NCBI GenBank assembly: GCA_964625015.1
Contig: CAZUZI010000003.1
Location: 1-64,000 of the forward strand
DNA length: 64,000 nt
Source of the DNA: UBA5209 sp964625015
Lineage (GTDB): Bacteria; Patescibacteriota; Dojkabacteria; SC72
Reading direction: 5' to 3'
Part shown: positions 1 to 9,203 of the stretch, one piece after another
Position numbering within the stretch: position 1 is the stretch's first letter
How the letters are laid out: each line of letters begins with the position of its first letter
Made by a program: the position numbers and the translations under genes
Notes under the pieces: generated by a model
What the model was told of the DNA's origin: nothing
The model's input: the letters and a program-made list of their open reading frames with translations, nothing else
The model's database searches: none

Positions 1-753
1 AGTGGTGGCGGTAATGGTTCTACAGTTCTCACCTATGGTGGAGGTGCAATTAAATTAACAGTTACAGGCACTACAACAGTTAATGGGTCTATAACTGCAA
101 AAGGGGAGTCTGCAGCTAGTGGCTCCTGGGGAGTACTTAGCGGTGGTGGAAGTGGAGGTTCAATTTGGATCACAACGGGAACACTTGCAGGCTCTGGAAT
201 AATATCTGCGAATGGTGGTAGTACTCAAAACAATGAATATGATGGTGGTGGTGGTGGTGGTGGAAGAATTGCCCTGTATTACGCAACGGATTCTTCTACC
301 TTGAGTACTCTGTCAGCAAGTGGAGGTACTGCTGGAGATAATGCGCAATACGCAGGTGCTGGTACAGTGTACAAAAAAAGTACTGCCCAAACGAATGGCG
401 ACCTAATCGTTGACAATAATGGGGGGGCAGGATGGAGCACAGTAAAAGATAGAATACCATTAACTACAATAGGAAATATTACTTTGGATAACCTAACAGT
501 AACTGATTTTGCCAATATTGATTACAGCAGTACTATGAGTATAGCTTCTACATTCGTACTATCTAATTACTCACACTTTAACAATACTGGAAGTGTTTCA
601 ACAAATATATTAAATATCTCTGGATCAGGTAAATATTATAGTCAATCAGGGTCTACTACTAACCACTCTGCCCTCAACTGGACAGGAGGTATCATTTATG
701 ACAATGGTGGTTCCATGAATCTTGTTAGTGGAGGAGGAGATTTAACCATTCCT
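1..753 (+). CDS. Giant glycine-rich surface protein, upstream fragment (cut by window edge and gap)
   Basis: The frame starting at base 1 is open to the N gap at 754. It encodes long Gly/Ser/Thr-rich stretches with poly-Gly runs followed by a GGRIALYY-type motif, the pattern of beta-helical bacterial surface adhesins. The same modules recur after the gap (GGRIALYY near 1970, MNLVSGGGDLTIP near 1360), so this is the upstream part of the gene that ends at 5495. The frame is 1 before the gap and 0 after it. That is expected when a gap of unknown length is written as exactly 100 N, and is not evidence for a frameshift. The true start and any signal peptide lie outside the window. The role, cell-surface attachment or self-association, is inferred from composition only. 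Confidence 0.75.
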
Positions 754-1964
754 NNNNNNNNNNNNNNNNNNNNNNNNNNNNNNNNNNNNNNNNNNNNNNN
801 NNNNNNNNNNNNNNNNNNNNNNNNNNNNNNNNNNNNNNNNNNNNNNNNNNNNNATTAAGAGCTAATGGTGGGGATACCCCGAACAAGAATAGGGATGGTG
901 GTGGTGGTAGTGGTGGAAGAATCGCTCTGTATTACTCTAATGACACATCTGCTTTTTCAACTCTATCAACGATTGGAGGAAACGTTGGTGATAGTGCACA
1001 AGTTGGTGGCGCTGGAACAATCTACAAGAAGTCTGCTAGTGCTACAAATGGAGACTTAACAATTAAGAATAATTCTATTTGGTCAATAGCTATTAGCAAA
1101 ATTGCTTTAACACCAATCCCAAATACAAATATTAATAACTTAAGAGTAGAAAGTAATTCTAGTGTTACATATACAAGTACCTTAACAGCTACAATTATTT
1201 CAATTGAGGAAAAGTCATACTTTAAAAATGTCGGTACTGTTTCCACCCAAGCATTAAATATAAATACATCTAGTGTATATGATAATGGTATGGGTTCAAC
1301 AACAACGTATACATCACTTAACTGGGCAGGAGGTAGTATAGCTGACAATGGTGGTTCCATGAATCTTGTTAGTGGAGGAGGAGATTTAACCATTCCTGCT
1401 ACATCTACTCTCATAGGAAATACTCCTAGAACATTTACAAACATTACTATCAACGGTACATTAACTCACGATGCGAACACCACAGAACCAGTAAATAAGA
1501 TTATATATACATCCTTAAACAACTTTGAATTGACAAGTACAGGAGTAATAAATCTTGACAGTAAAGGATATGCAGCAGGAGAAGGACCTGGGGCTGGGAC
1601 AGATGGGCAGTATGGATCTGGTGGTGGTGCATATGGAGGTAATGGTGGAAAAGGTACTACCTATGCAGGAGGTACCGCATATGGAAGTATGACAGAACCA
1701 ACAGATTTAGGAAGTGGAGGTGGTGTATTTGGACCTTCTGGTGCTGGTGGTGGTGCTATTAAGATAACTGCAGGAGGTACTGCTAAAATTGATGGCTTGA
1801 TAACTGCAAATGGTGGATATGGTGAAGGTGGATATTGGGAAGATGCTTCTGGTGGTGGTGCTGGTGGATCAATATGGATTATTGCTAACACTCTTGAAGG
1901 AACTGGAATATTAAGAGCTAATGGTGGGGATACCCCGAACAAGAATAGGGATGGTGGTGGTGGT
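699..1964 (+). repeat. Internal repeat of the surface-protein gene
   Basis: A module seen complete at 1343-1964 is also present as its two ends around the gap (699-753 and 854-908). The identical runs are 55 bases on each side. The coding content is a GGSMNLVSGGGDLTIP start and a RANGGDTPNKNRDGGG end. Such near-identical modules normally arise by recombination and can vary in copy number between strains. Confidence 0.85.
754..853. other. Scaffold gap (100 N) inside the giant surface-protein gene
   Basis: Exactly 100 N, a scaffolder placeholder. The 55 bases before it (699-753) recur at 1343-1397 and the 55 after it (854-908) recur at 1910-1964, so the assembler stopped at the edges of an internal repeat. 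By analogy with 1398-1909, about 0.5 kb of similar repeat probably belongs here. Confidence 0.95.
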
Positions 1965-4900
1965 GGTGGTGGAAGAATTGCCCTGTATTATACAGTTGAT
2001 AATTTCAATTTTGCTACAATAACAGTTAATGGTGGTACTGCAGGTAATACTGCCCAACCTGGTGGTGTTGGAACAATATATGAGGGAGGTATACCATCAA
2101 ATCCTGTAAATCTGACTCAGCTAAAAGCTGATGGTACAATAGGTATAGGAGTAGGAAGTGGGACAAATGAGAGTAGTATAAAGATAAGAATGCAGATGTC
2201 TGATCCTAATGCAACTGATTCACTAACACCGCAAGTAGAGTTTGTTCCATTGGGAACAACATTTAATAATGTAGCAACAAACAGTGGTACTCCAGTTGGA
2301 TATTCAGGTAGTGGAGTAACAGGAGAAGTTGAAGTAACAGGACTTGCAGACGGTAGCTCATATCACTGGCAAGCAAGAGTATGTGATTCAATAAACCTAT
2401 GTTCTAATTGGGTTAGCTTTGGAAATAATGGAGAAGAGGAAGCCGATGTAAGAGTTGTAATGAATACTAATCCAAATTCACCTACAATTCCTACATCCTC
2501 TTTCTATATAAATGGTCAATATACAAACAACTTACAACCTACATTGGGTTTTGTTCTTTCTGATCCAAATGCTGTAGATTCAGTGGGATTTGTAATTGAG
2601 GTAAGTACTGTTTCTAATTTTAATACAACAATAATAAGCTATACATCTGCAATGGCAGCACAAGGGACACAATCATTTACCATAGGACAGGCTGCAGGTG
2701 ATGGAACATATACAACTGGGAATGCAGGACAAGAACTTGTTACAGGTAACTATTACTGGAGAGTAAAAGCAGTAGATGATAAGAATGGTAGCTCAGATTG
2801 GAGTGTTGCAACTGGTACACCTTCATTTAAGATTGATCTTTCAAGACCAACAAATGCTTCAAATACATATATTAAATCATCTGTATCTGCAACAAATCAA
2901 TATACATTAACAGATGGTAATATGTGGTTCAGAAGAAATGATTTGTACTTTGCATGGGATGAAGCAAATGATAGCCAAGGTATAAAGGGATACTGTTTAT
3001 ATATTGGTCAAAATGCATTAGCAGACCCTGCTACAGAGAAAGGATTACTCGGATCTTCCCCTGTTAGTACAACAGGTACAACATGCCAATTTATTACAAA
3101 TACGACAGAAATAGACTTCTCTAATTCTGCATATAGGAGCTATGAATGGTTAACATCTAGTAATGACCCTTACTATTTCAAAGTTAAGGCAATTGATATT
3201 GCAAATAATACATATGATGGGCCAGATGATACAAACTATGTTTCTTTCAATTTTGATAATACTGCACCTCAGAATGTAACTGCTATATCTACACCAAGTA
3301 TTGCGTTTTCGTCTGCTGCAGATATGTTCTTCAGCTGGAGTACAGGAAATGCAGGAGCATCTGATGATCAATCTGGTGTATTAGGTTTCCAATATGCGAT
3401 AAATACAAAAGATACATGGTGGGGTAATACACAGGATGAATTTACTGGATTAACATATTCACCAATGGATAGACAACAACCTCTTTATCTTCCTACAGAA
3501 GTACAATCTTCAATTCAATTAGGACAAAATACTGTTTACTTTAGGGTTGCAGATCAAGCTGGAAATTACTCAGAATTAAGAACAGCAATACTTAACTATG
3601 GTGGAGAGGCTCCATCATTCGCACAGGGATCTGAGGTTACTGTAACACCAACACAGAATGATACAAATACATTTGCATTTAGTTGGCCAGAGGCAGAGGC
3701 TTCTACGGGTAATACTGTTGCAACCTACTATTACATGATTAATACTCCACCTCCAGTATCATATGCAACGATAACTTCGAATTCGGCTACATACATTGCG
3801 ACAACAGGTACTTCTATATCTAATTCTGTAATACCTGGATTACGTAAAGGAGCAAATACAATATACGTTGCTGTAGTGGATAATGCTGGAAATTACTCTT
3901 CTTCAAATGTAATTTCAGCTACATTCTACCTTAACTCTGAAGTACCAGATTCCCCAACAGATGTTACAGTTGCAGATATCTCTATAAAAGATGTCTCAAT
4001 ATGGAGAGCTGCAGTTGTTTGGGGAGAACCTGAATACAAGGGCACTGGAACACTTACATATCATGTATATAGATCTGAAGATGCAACTACTTGGGAAGAG
4101 ATAGCTACAACTACTGGTCTTACATATGTTGATACTGTTCCAGAATCTAAGGAGTATTTCTGGAGAGTTGCTTCAACAGATAACTCTGATGAATCAATTG
4201 GTAGTCCTTCTGTATCAAATGGAGCATCACTGACACCTAGAGGTAAGTATTTGGAGCCTCCTACATTAACATCAGGTCCTGCAAGTTCATCAATTTCTAC
4301 AACAAAGAGTACAATATCATGGACTACAAGTAGAAATTCAGATAGTAAGGTAGCATTTGGATTGAATAGCAGAGATTACTTTGAATCAGAATCATACAAT
4401 TCAACAGAGACTACTGAGCATAAAATAGTATTAAGTAATCTAACACCAGGAACACAGTACTACTATACTGCGAAATGGACTGATGAAGATGGTAATACTG
4501 GTGAGAGTCAGGAGTTATCATTTGCAACAGAGCCTGCACCAGAGGTTAAGAATGTAAGAATTAGTAATAGGGGAGTAAGTAGTTCAATGATTAATTTCAC
4601 AACAGTTAAGGCAAGTAGTGTTAAGATATATTACGGTGTTTCAACAAGTTTTGGTGGAGTAAAAGAGATTGCAACATCTAAACTGGAAACCTCATACTCA
4701 TTACAATTGGATCAATTACAGGATGGTACTAAGTATTACTTTAAGATAAATACAATGGATGAAGAGGGTAAGGAATACGAGGGTACAATCTTAGACTTCG
4801 AAACATTACCAAGACCAAAGGTGTTTAATATAAAGGTACAACAAGTTGCAAAGACAGCACAATCTGCACTTCTTGTATCATGGAATTCTAATACAGATAT

Positions 4901-5495
4901 CTCTTCTGTAGTTACTTACTACCCATCATCTAATCCAAGTATGATGAGAGATAACGTTGATTTAGAACTAAAAGCAGGTGAGCATGAGATGTTGATTAAA
5001 GGCCTATTCCCAGATACAGAGTACTCTATACAGGTTAGGGGTAATGACATAATTGGTAACGAAGCAATTTCAGAGGTAATAAATATTAAAACTTCTAGAG
5101 ATAGTAGGGCACCACAAATCTCTGCAATGACACTTGAGGGTACAAATGTTAGATTAACTGATGGTGGTACGACATCACAGTTAATCGTAAGCTGGAATAC
5201 TGATGAACCATCTACAAGTCAGGTAGAATATGGAGAGGGTTCTGGAGATAACTATAATCAGCTTACACAGGAAGACAAAGATCTTTCATACAATCATGTT
5301 GTCATTATTTCTGGCCTTACACCATCGAAGGTGTATCATTTAAGAGCAATATCTGCAGATTCTGCTGGTAATGTAACTAAATCTATTGATACAGTAACAA
5401 TAACACCAAAGGCAACTGATAACGCACTCTATCTTGTAATAACAACTCTTAGAGAAGCATTTGGTTTCATTGATCAGATTGATAATTTAAAGTAA
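854..5495 (+). CDS. Giant glycine-rich / fibronectin-III surface protein, C-terminal part
   Basis: This frame is open from the gap edge to the TAA at 5495; the internal ATG at 1290 is not a real start. The first third continues the Gly-rich repeat modules. From about 2100 on it becomes a chain of Ig/FN3-like beta-sandwich repeats: modules with YYWRVKAVDD- and YHWQARVCD-type strands, an FN3 domain near 3950-4220, and further FN3-like units to the end. No LPXTG motif or C-terminal membrane anchor is visible, so attachment is unexplained. The gene ends 6 bp before an ABC ATPase and is probably cotranscribed with it and the FtsX-type permease, which could be tied to its export or release. Very large secreted or surface adhesin is a confident class; the ligand is unknown. 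Confidence 0.85.
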
Positions 5496-5501
5496 CTAGT
5501 T

Positions 5502-6257
5502 ATGAAGAGTGAGATAACAATAAAAGTTGATAATATTGATAAATCATTTAATGTTGCAGATGGTAAGGTAGATGTGTTAAAGAAAATATCCTTTGATATA
5601 CTCGATTCTGAATTTGCCATCATATTTGGTCCCTCTGGATGTGGTAAATCTACACTGCTTCACACAATATTAGGATTAGAGCAACCAACTGGAGGTGCAA
5701 TTACAGTACTTGGTAGAAATGTATATACTAACTATTCTGAAGATAATATGGCAGAATTTAGGATACATAATATTGGGATGGTATATCAGCAATCAAACTG
5801 GATAAAGGCAATTAATGTAGTTGAGAATGTTGCATTTCCTCTCGCTATACTTGGATATGAGCATACAGAGAGAATAAATAAGGCAAAGAAGCTATTAGAT
5901 TCTCTTCATTTACTTCCATGGGCAGAATATCATCCATATGAGCTTTCAAGTGGACAGCAACAGAAGGCTGCATTAGCTAGAGCATTGATAGGCAACCCTA
6001 GAATCATTATTGCTGATGAACCAACAGGTAACCTAGACTACGAAGCAGGAGAGGAGTTGATTTCTTTGTTTAAGGATCTTTCTACTACACAGGGTAAAAC
6101 AATATTGATGGTTACACATGATTTAAACTATATTAAACATGCAAACAAAGCAATTAGGATGCTTGATGGTGAAGTGGTAGAGATATTTGAACCTAAGAAT
6201 GGAGAGAGTAGTCATGAAATACTTAAATACAAAACATCTGCAGATTATGTCAAATAG
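5502..6257 (+). CDS. ABC transporter ATP-binding protein, LolD/MacB class
   Basis: A 251-residue nucleotide-binding subunit with the full ABC set: Walker A GPSGCGKST near residue 43, Q-loop MVYQQ, signature LSSGQQQKAALARAL, Walker B IIIADEPTGNLD and H-loop VTHD. The TGNLD/QQQ form is typical of the LolD/MacB/FtsE group, which powers mechanotransmission through FtsX-type permeases rather than classic substrate import. It starts 6 bp after the surface-protein stop and its end overlaps the permease start, so the three genes look like one operon. A role in release or extraction of surface proteins or lipoproteins, or in peptide export, is inferred. The specific substrate cannot be read from sequence. 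Confidence 0.92.
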   Translation: MKSEITIKVDNIDKSFNVADGKVDVLKKISFDILDSEFAIIFGPSGCGKSTLLHTILGLEQPTGGAITVLGRNVYTNYSEDNMAEFRIHNIGMVYQQSNWIKAINVVENVAFPLAILGYEHTERINKAKKLLDSLHLLPWAEYHPYELSSGQQQKAALARALIGNPRIIIADEPTGNLDYEAGEELISLFKDLSTTQGKTILMVTHDLNYIKHANKAIRMLDGEVVEIFEPKNGESSHEILKYKTSADYVK

Positions 6258-7791
6258 AAAAAGTATAAAAGAACATATAGCTGGATTCTTTAGAACAATA
6301 TCATATATCTTCCTTATAGCTATATATGGAATACTGATTGTGATAAGGCAAATTGGTAAAAAAATAAAACCAATTTCTAAGTTAGAACCAGCAATATCCA
6401 AATTTATAAGGCTACTTGATAGAACTCCTAAAGGCAATCTATCAAGGGTAGAGTTAATAACTCTTGCAGTGCAGAATATGAGTGCCAAAAGAAATAGAAC
6501 TAATGTTACCATTGGTGGTATGGCAGTAGGTATTGCAACTATTGTTTTACTTGTATCAATAGCATACGGTTTACAGTCTCTTGTTGTTAATAGGGTAGCA
6601 AGGTTAGATGAAATGAAACAGGCAGATGTGTCTGTACAACCTGGTAGTAATCTTTTACTTAATGATAATATCCTAGAGCTATTTACAGGGTTCGAGAATG
6701 TAAAGATGTCTCTTCCACAAATTTCTGTAGTGGGTAAGGTGAATTTTAATAACTCATCTACAGATATGGCAGCATACGGTGTAACAAAGGAGTATCTTGT
6801 TCAATCTGCTATTGCTCCTGTTGTTGGAAAGACTTTTGAAAGTAATGATACAAAGAATATGTTCCCAGTATTAAAAGATGAAGTCATTATTGGTAATACA
6901 GATACTGGAACAAATCTAGAAGAGGGATGGGTAGAGGTACAGGATGAAAGTGAAGTTGATAACTCACTTACTATCACAAAAGTTACAATGCCTGCTGACA
7001 TTAAAGAGAGAGAGGCTGTTGTAAACAGGGCATTTCTTAAGGTTTTGAATCTTTCAGAATCAGATGCTGTGGGAAAAACTTTTTCCGTTTCCTTTATTGC
7101 TTCAAGTATATCTCCGAATGGAGGGCAGAAGAGAATAGAGTCTACAGCTGTAGAGTATGCAATAGTAGGGGTAACCCCAGACGATTTGTCACCTCTCTTC
7201 TTTATTCCTTTCATTCATCTTAGATCCATGGGGATTGAGAACTACTCACAGATTAAGATAGTTGCTGATAGTGAAGATAATTTAGAGAGTATAAGGACAA
7301 GGATTGAGTCTAATGGTTTTCAGACTTCTTCTGTAGTTGATACAGTAACACAAATTAATAGTTTGTTTGGTACTATTAGAACAGCACTAGCTATCCTTGG
7401 TGCAATTGCACTCTTTGTTGCAGCACTGGGGATGTTTAATACATTAACAGTTTCTTTACTTGAGAGAACTAGAGAGGTTGGATTACTTAAAGCAATGGGT
7501 ATGAAAGCTAGTGATGTAAGTGATCTCTTTCTTGCAGAATCAATGATAATGGGTACAGCAGGTGGCTTCTTAGGTATTGTTGGTGGATTAGGTATCGGTA
7601 AGATAATAGAGTTAGGATTGTCTATATATTCCTCTATAAAGGGAATTGGTATGGTAACAATAGTTGATATGCCGATTGAGTTTACTCTCTTTATAATATT
7701 CCTTTCATTCCTTGTTGGAGTATTAACAGGTTTCTATCCTTCTAGAAGAGCTACTAAGATATCTGCATTAAATGCATTAAGATACGAGTAA
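6247..7791 (+). CDS. FtsX/MacB-type ABC transporter permease
   Basis: Partner of the preceding ATPase. The protein has an extra hydrophobic segment near the N-terminus (around ISYIFLIAIYGILIVI), a second membrane helix before a large extracytoplasmic MacB periplasmic-core-like domain, then three C-terminal helices with the FtsX signature (LERTREVGLLKAMG followed by FLAESMIMG). This is the four-helix MacB topology plus one added helix. The start is uncertain: the frame is open from TTG 6187, with ATGs at 6199, 6214 and 6247. I chose 6247 (MSNRKSIK) because it gives an 11-base overlap with the ATPase stop, common for coupled ABC genes; longer starts would extend the cytoplasmic tail. The 3' end overlaps the convergent dus gene by 15 bases. 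Confidence 0.9.
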   Translation: MSNRKSIKEHIAGFFRTISYIFLIAIYGILIVIRQIGKKIKPISKLEPAISKFIRLLDRTPKGNLSRVELITLAVQNMSAKRNRTNVTIGGMAVGIATIVLLVSIAYGLQSLVVNRVARLDEMKQADVSVQPGSNLLLNDNILELFTGFENVKMSLPQISVVGKVNFNNSSTDMAAYGVTKEYLVQSAIAPVVGKTFESNDTKNMFPVLKDEVIIGNTDTGTNLEEGWVEVQDESEVDNSLTITKVTMPADIKEREAVVNRAFLKVLNLSESDAVGKTFSVSFIASSISPNGGQKRIESTAVEYAIVGVTPDDLSPLFFIPFIHLRSMGIENYSQIKIVADSEDNLESIRTRIESNGFQTSSVVDTVTQINSLFGTIRTALAILGAIALFVAALGMFNTLTVSLLERTREVGLLKAMGMKASDVSDLFLAESMIMGTAGGFLGIVGGLGIGKIIELGLSIYSSIKGIGMVTIVDMPIEFTLFIIFLSFLVGVLTGFYPSRRATKISALNALRYE

Positions 7792-8721
7792 TTGATCTAA
7801 TATATATATTACTTCATTACTACTGTTGCATTGCATTAGTTTTGCTCTTAGCTCACTAGCTCCATCAAATCCATTAATATATGCTCTAAAGAATTTTTTA
7901 AGTGAGTTAAAATCCTTTTTCTTTCCCCATACGTCATCGAAAAGTTTTAGATGATTCTTAAAAACAGCTATTTTTTCATTGATTGAGATCTCTTTTGTAG
8001 ACTTACTAAAACACCATGGATTTGTCATAGCTGCCCTTCCAATTAGTACACCATCTATCATATATTCGGAGATCTTTTCATTTGCTTCCTGTATAGAGTG
8101 TATATCACCATTACCAAATATTAAGGTATTAGGAGATATACTATTCCTTAGATTAACTATTTCATTCATGTATGACCAATCTGCATTTATAGAAGATGCT
8201 CCTCTTGCAGTTCTCATATGAATAGTTAAGACAGAAAGATTCTGATCTAGTAAAAAGTATATCCAATCCATATCAATACTGTTAAATCCTAATCTTGTTT
8301 TGACTGATATTGGAAGACCACTCTCTTTGACTGAATCGATAATCTCTTTTACAAGTTCTCTATCTGCAGTTATTAGTGCACTACCTGATAACCCATTAAT
8401 GACGTTCTTTACAGAACAACCCATGTTAATATCTATACCATCAAAGCCTAAATCTTTAACAATCATTGCTGACTTCAAGAAGTTCTTAGGGGTATTACCC
8501 CAAAGTTGAGCGATAATGGGATGCTCAGAGCTATCATATTCAAGTCTATGCATAACACGATCTTTACCAACACTATTTAATCCATCAACATTTACAAATT
8601 CAGTATACAGAAGATCTGGCTTAGACAAAGACATTACAATTCTTCTAAATACTGTATCGGTTACATCTTCCATAGGGGAGAGTCCAATAATTGGTTTTTT
8701 AAGCTTTTCATATATATTCAT
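7777..8721 (-). CDS. dus: tRNA-dihydrouridine synthase
   Basis: A flavin enzyme that reduces uridines in the tRNA D-loop using NADPH. The N-terminus PIIGLSPMEDVTD is the FMN-binding start of the Dus TIM barrel. The DGIDINMGCSVKNV segment carries the catalytic cysteine; the usual GCP is GCS here. VKTRLGF and the GNGDI and GVLIGRAAMTNPW strands follow, matching Dus. About 314 residues, normal for the family. The frame is open to a GTG at 8727, but a TATAAT -10 element ends at 8729, so transcription should begin at about 8722 and the ATG at 8721 is the better start, giving a leaderless mRNA. The DusA/B/C subtype is not resolved. Confidence 0.92.
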   Translation of the reverse strand: MNIYEKLKKPIIGLSPMEDVTDTVFRRIVMSLSKPDLLYTEFVNVDGLNSVGKDRVMHRLEYDSSEHPIIAQLWGNTPKNFLKSAMIVKDLGFDGIDINMGCSVKNVINGLSGSALITADRELVKEIIDSVKESGLPISVKTRLGFNSIDMDWIYFLLDQNLSVLTIHMRTARGASSINADWSYMNEIVNLRNSISPNTLIFGNGDIHSIQEANEKISEYMIDGVLIGRAAMTNPWCFSKSTKEISINEKIAVFKNHLKLFDDVWGKKKDFNSLKKFFRAYINGFDGASELRAKLMQCNSSNEVIYILDQLLVS

Positions 8722-8734
8722 AAGCACAATTATA
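8722..8734 (-). promoter_or_regulatory. -10 promoter element for dus (leaderless)
   Basis: On the minus strand TATAAT occupies 8734-8729, and the start codon begins at 8721, about 8 bases after the element. No good -35 is visible at 16-18 bp. If used, the transcript would start at or one base before the ATG. Confidence 0.5.
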
Positions 8735-8798
8735 CAATGACAAAGCTTGAAATAATAATGGATTTACAATAAACTTACTGTGTATTACTGCCTAAGAT

Positions 8799-9203
8799 AT
8801 GGAACAAAAGAATATACTAACAAGTAATGGAGGACAAAAAATCCTCGATGAAACAAAGGTCGATAGCTCCCTTGTTATCTTCACATATACACTTAAAGAG
8901 TTCTTCTACTGGTGGTATGTACGAATGCTCTACTGGCATCTTAGAATGTTAGGAAGAATATCTATGGTAGTTGATGATAACCTATCTATATCACTTCTGA
9001 TAAAGAACTTCTTTTTACCTTGGCATAGGGACTTCTCACTCATTGGGTGGACATTTGGTATACTGATAAAGATCATATATCTACCAATAGCAATCTTTAC
9101 ATACTTACTTCTCATTTCAATCTACATAGTAATAATCCTACTATGGTTACTTCTTCCACCTGCAACACTAGCTTTCATAATTAGATCAATAATAAATATA
9201 TAA
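8799..9203 (+). CDS. Small membrane protein coupled to the Clp-type ATPase
   Basis: A 134-residue protein that I do not recognise. The N-terminal 35 residues are polar. A Tyr/Trp-rich amphipathic segment (FFYWWYVRMLYW) follows, then at least two strong hydrophobic helices in the C-terminal half (about residues 80-130, Ile/Leu rich). Its stop codon TAA shares one base with the ATG of the next gene (TAATG), so translation of the two is probably coupled. It is likely a membrane partner or adaptor for the membrane-anchored AAA+ protein; that is inference from gene order only. The intergenic region to dus is short (77 bp) and divergent. Confidence 0.75.
   Translation: MEQKNILTSNGGQKILDETKVDSSLVIFTYTLKEFFYWWYVRMLYWHLRMLGRISMVVDDNLSISLLIKNFFLPWHRDFSLIGWTFGILIKIIYLPIAIFTYLLLISIYIVIILLWLLLPPATLAFIIRSIINI

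Noticed and set aside
279..515. ORFs on the minus strand of the adhesin gene (for example 279-515, 1022-1453, 1661-1942)
   Set aside because: Low-complexity shadows of Gly-rich coding repeats; no start context or domain.
754..853. Frame change across the gap as a real frameshift
   Set aside because: Gap length is a placeholder of exactly 100 N, so frame continuity cannot be judged across it.
1290..1292. ATG at 1290 as a gene start for a 1401-residue protein
   Set aside because: The frame is open upstream to the gap edge at 854 with the same repeat content. It is an internal Met.
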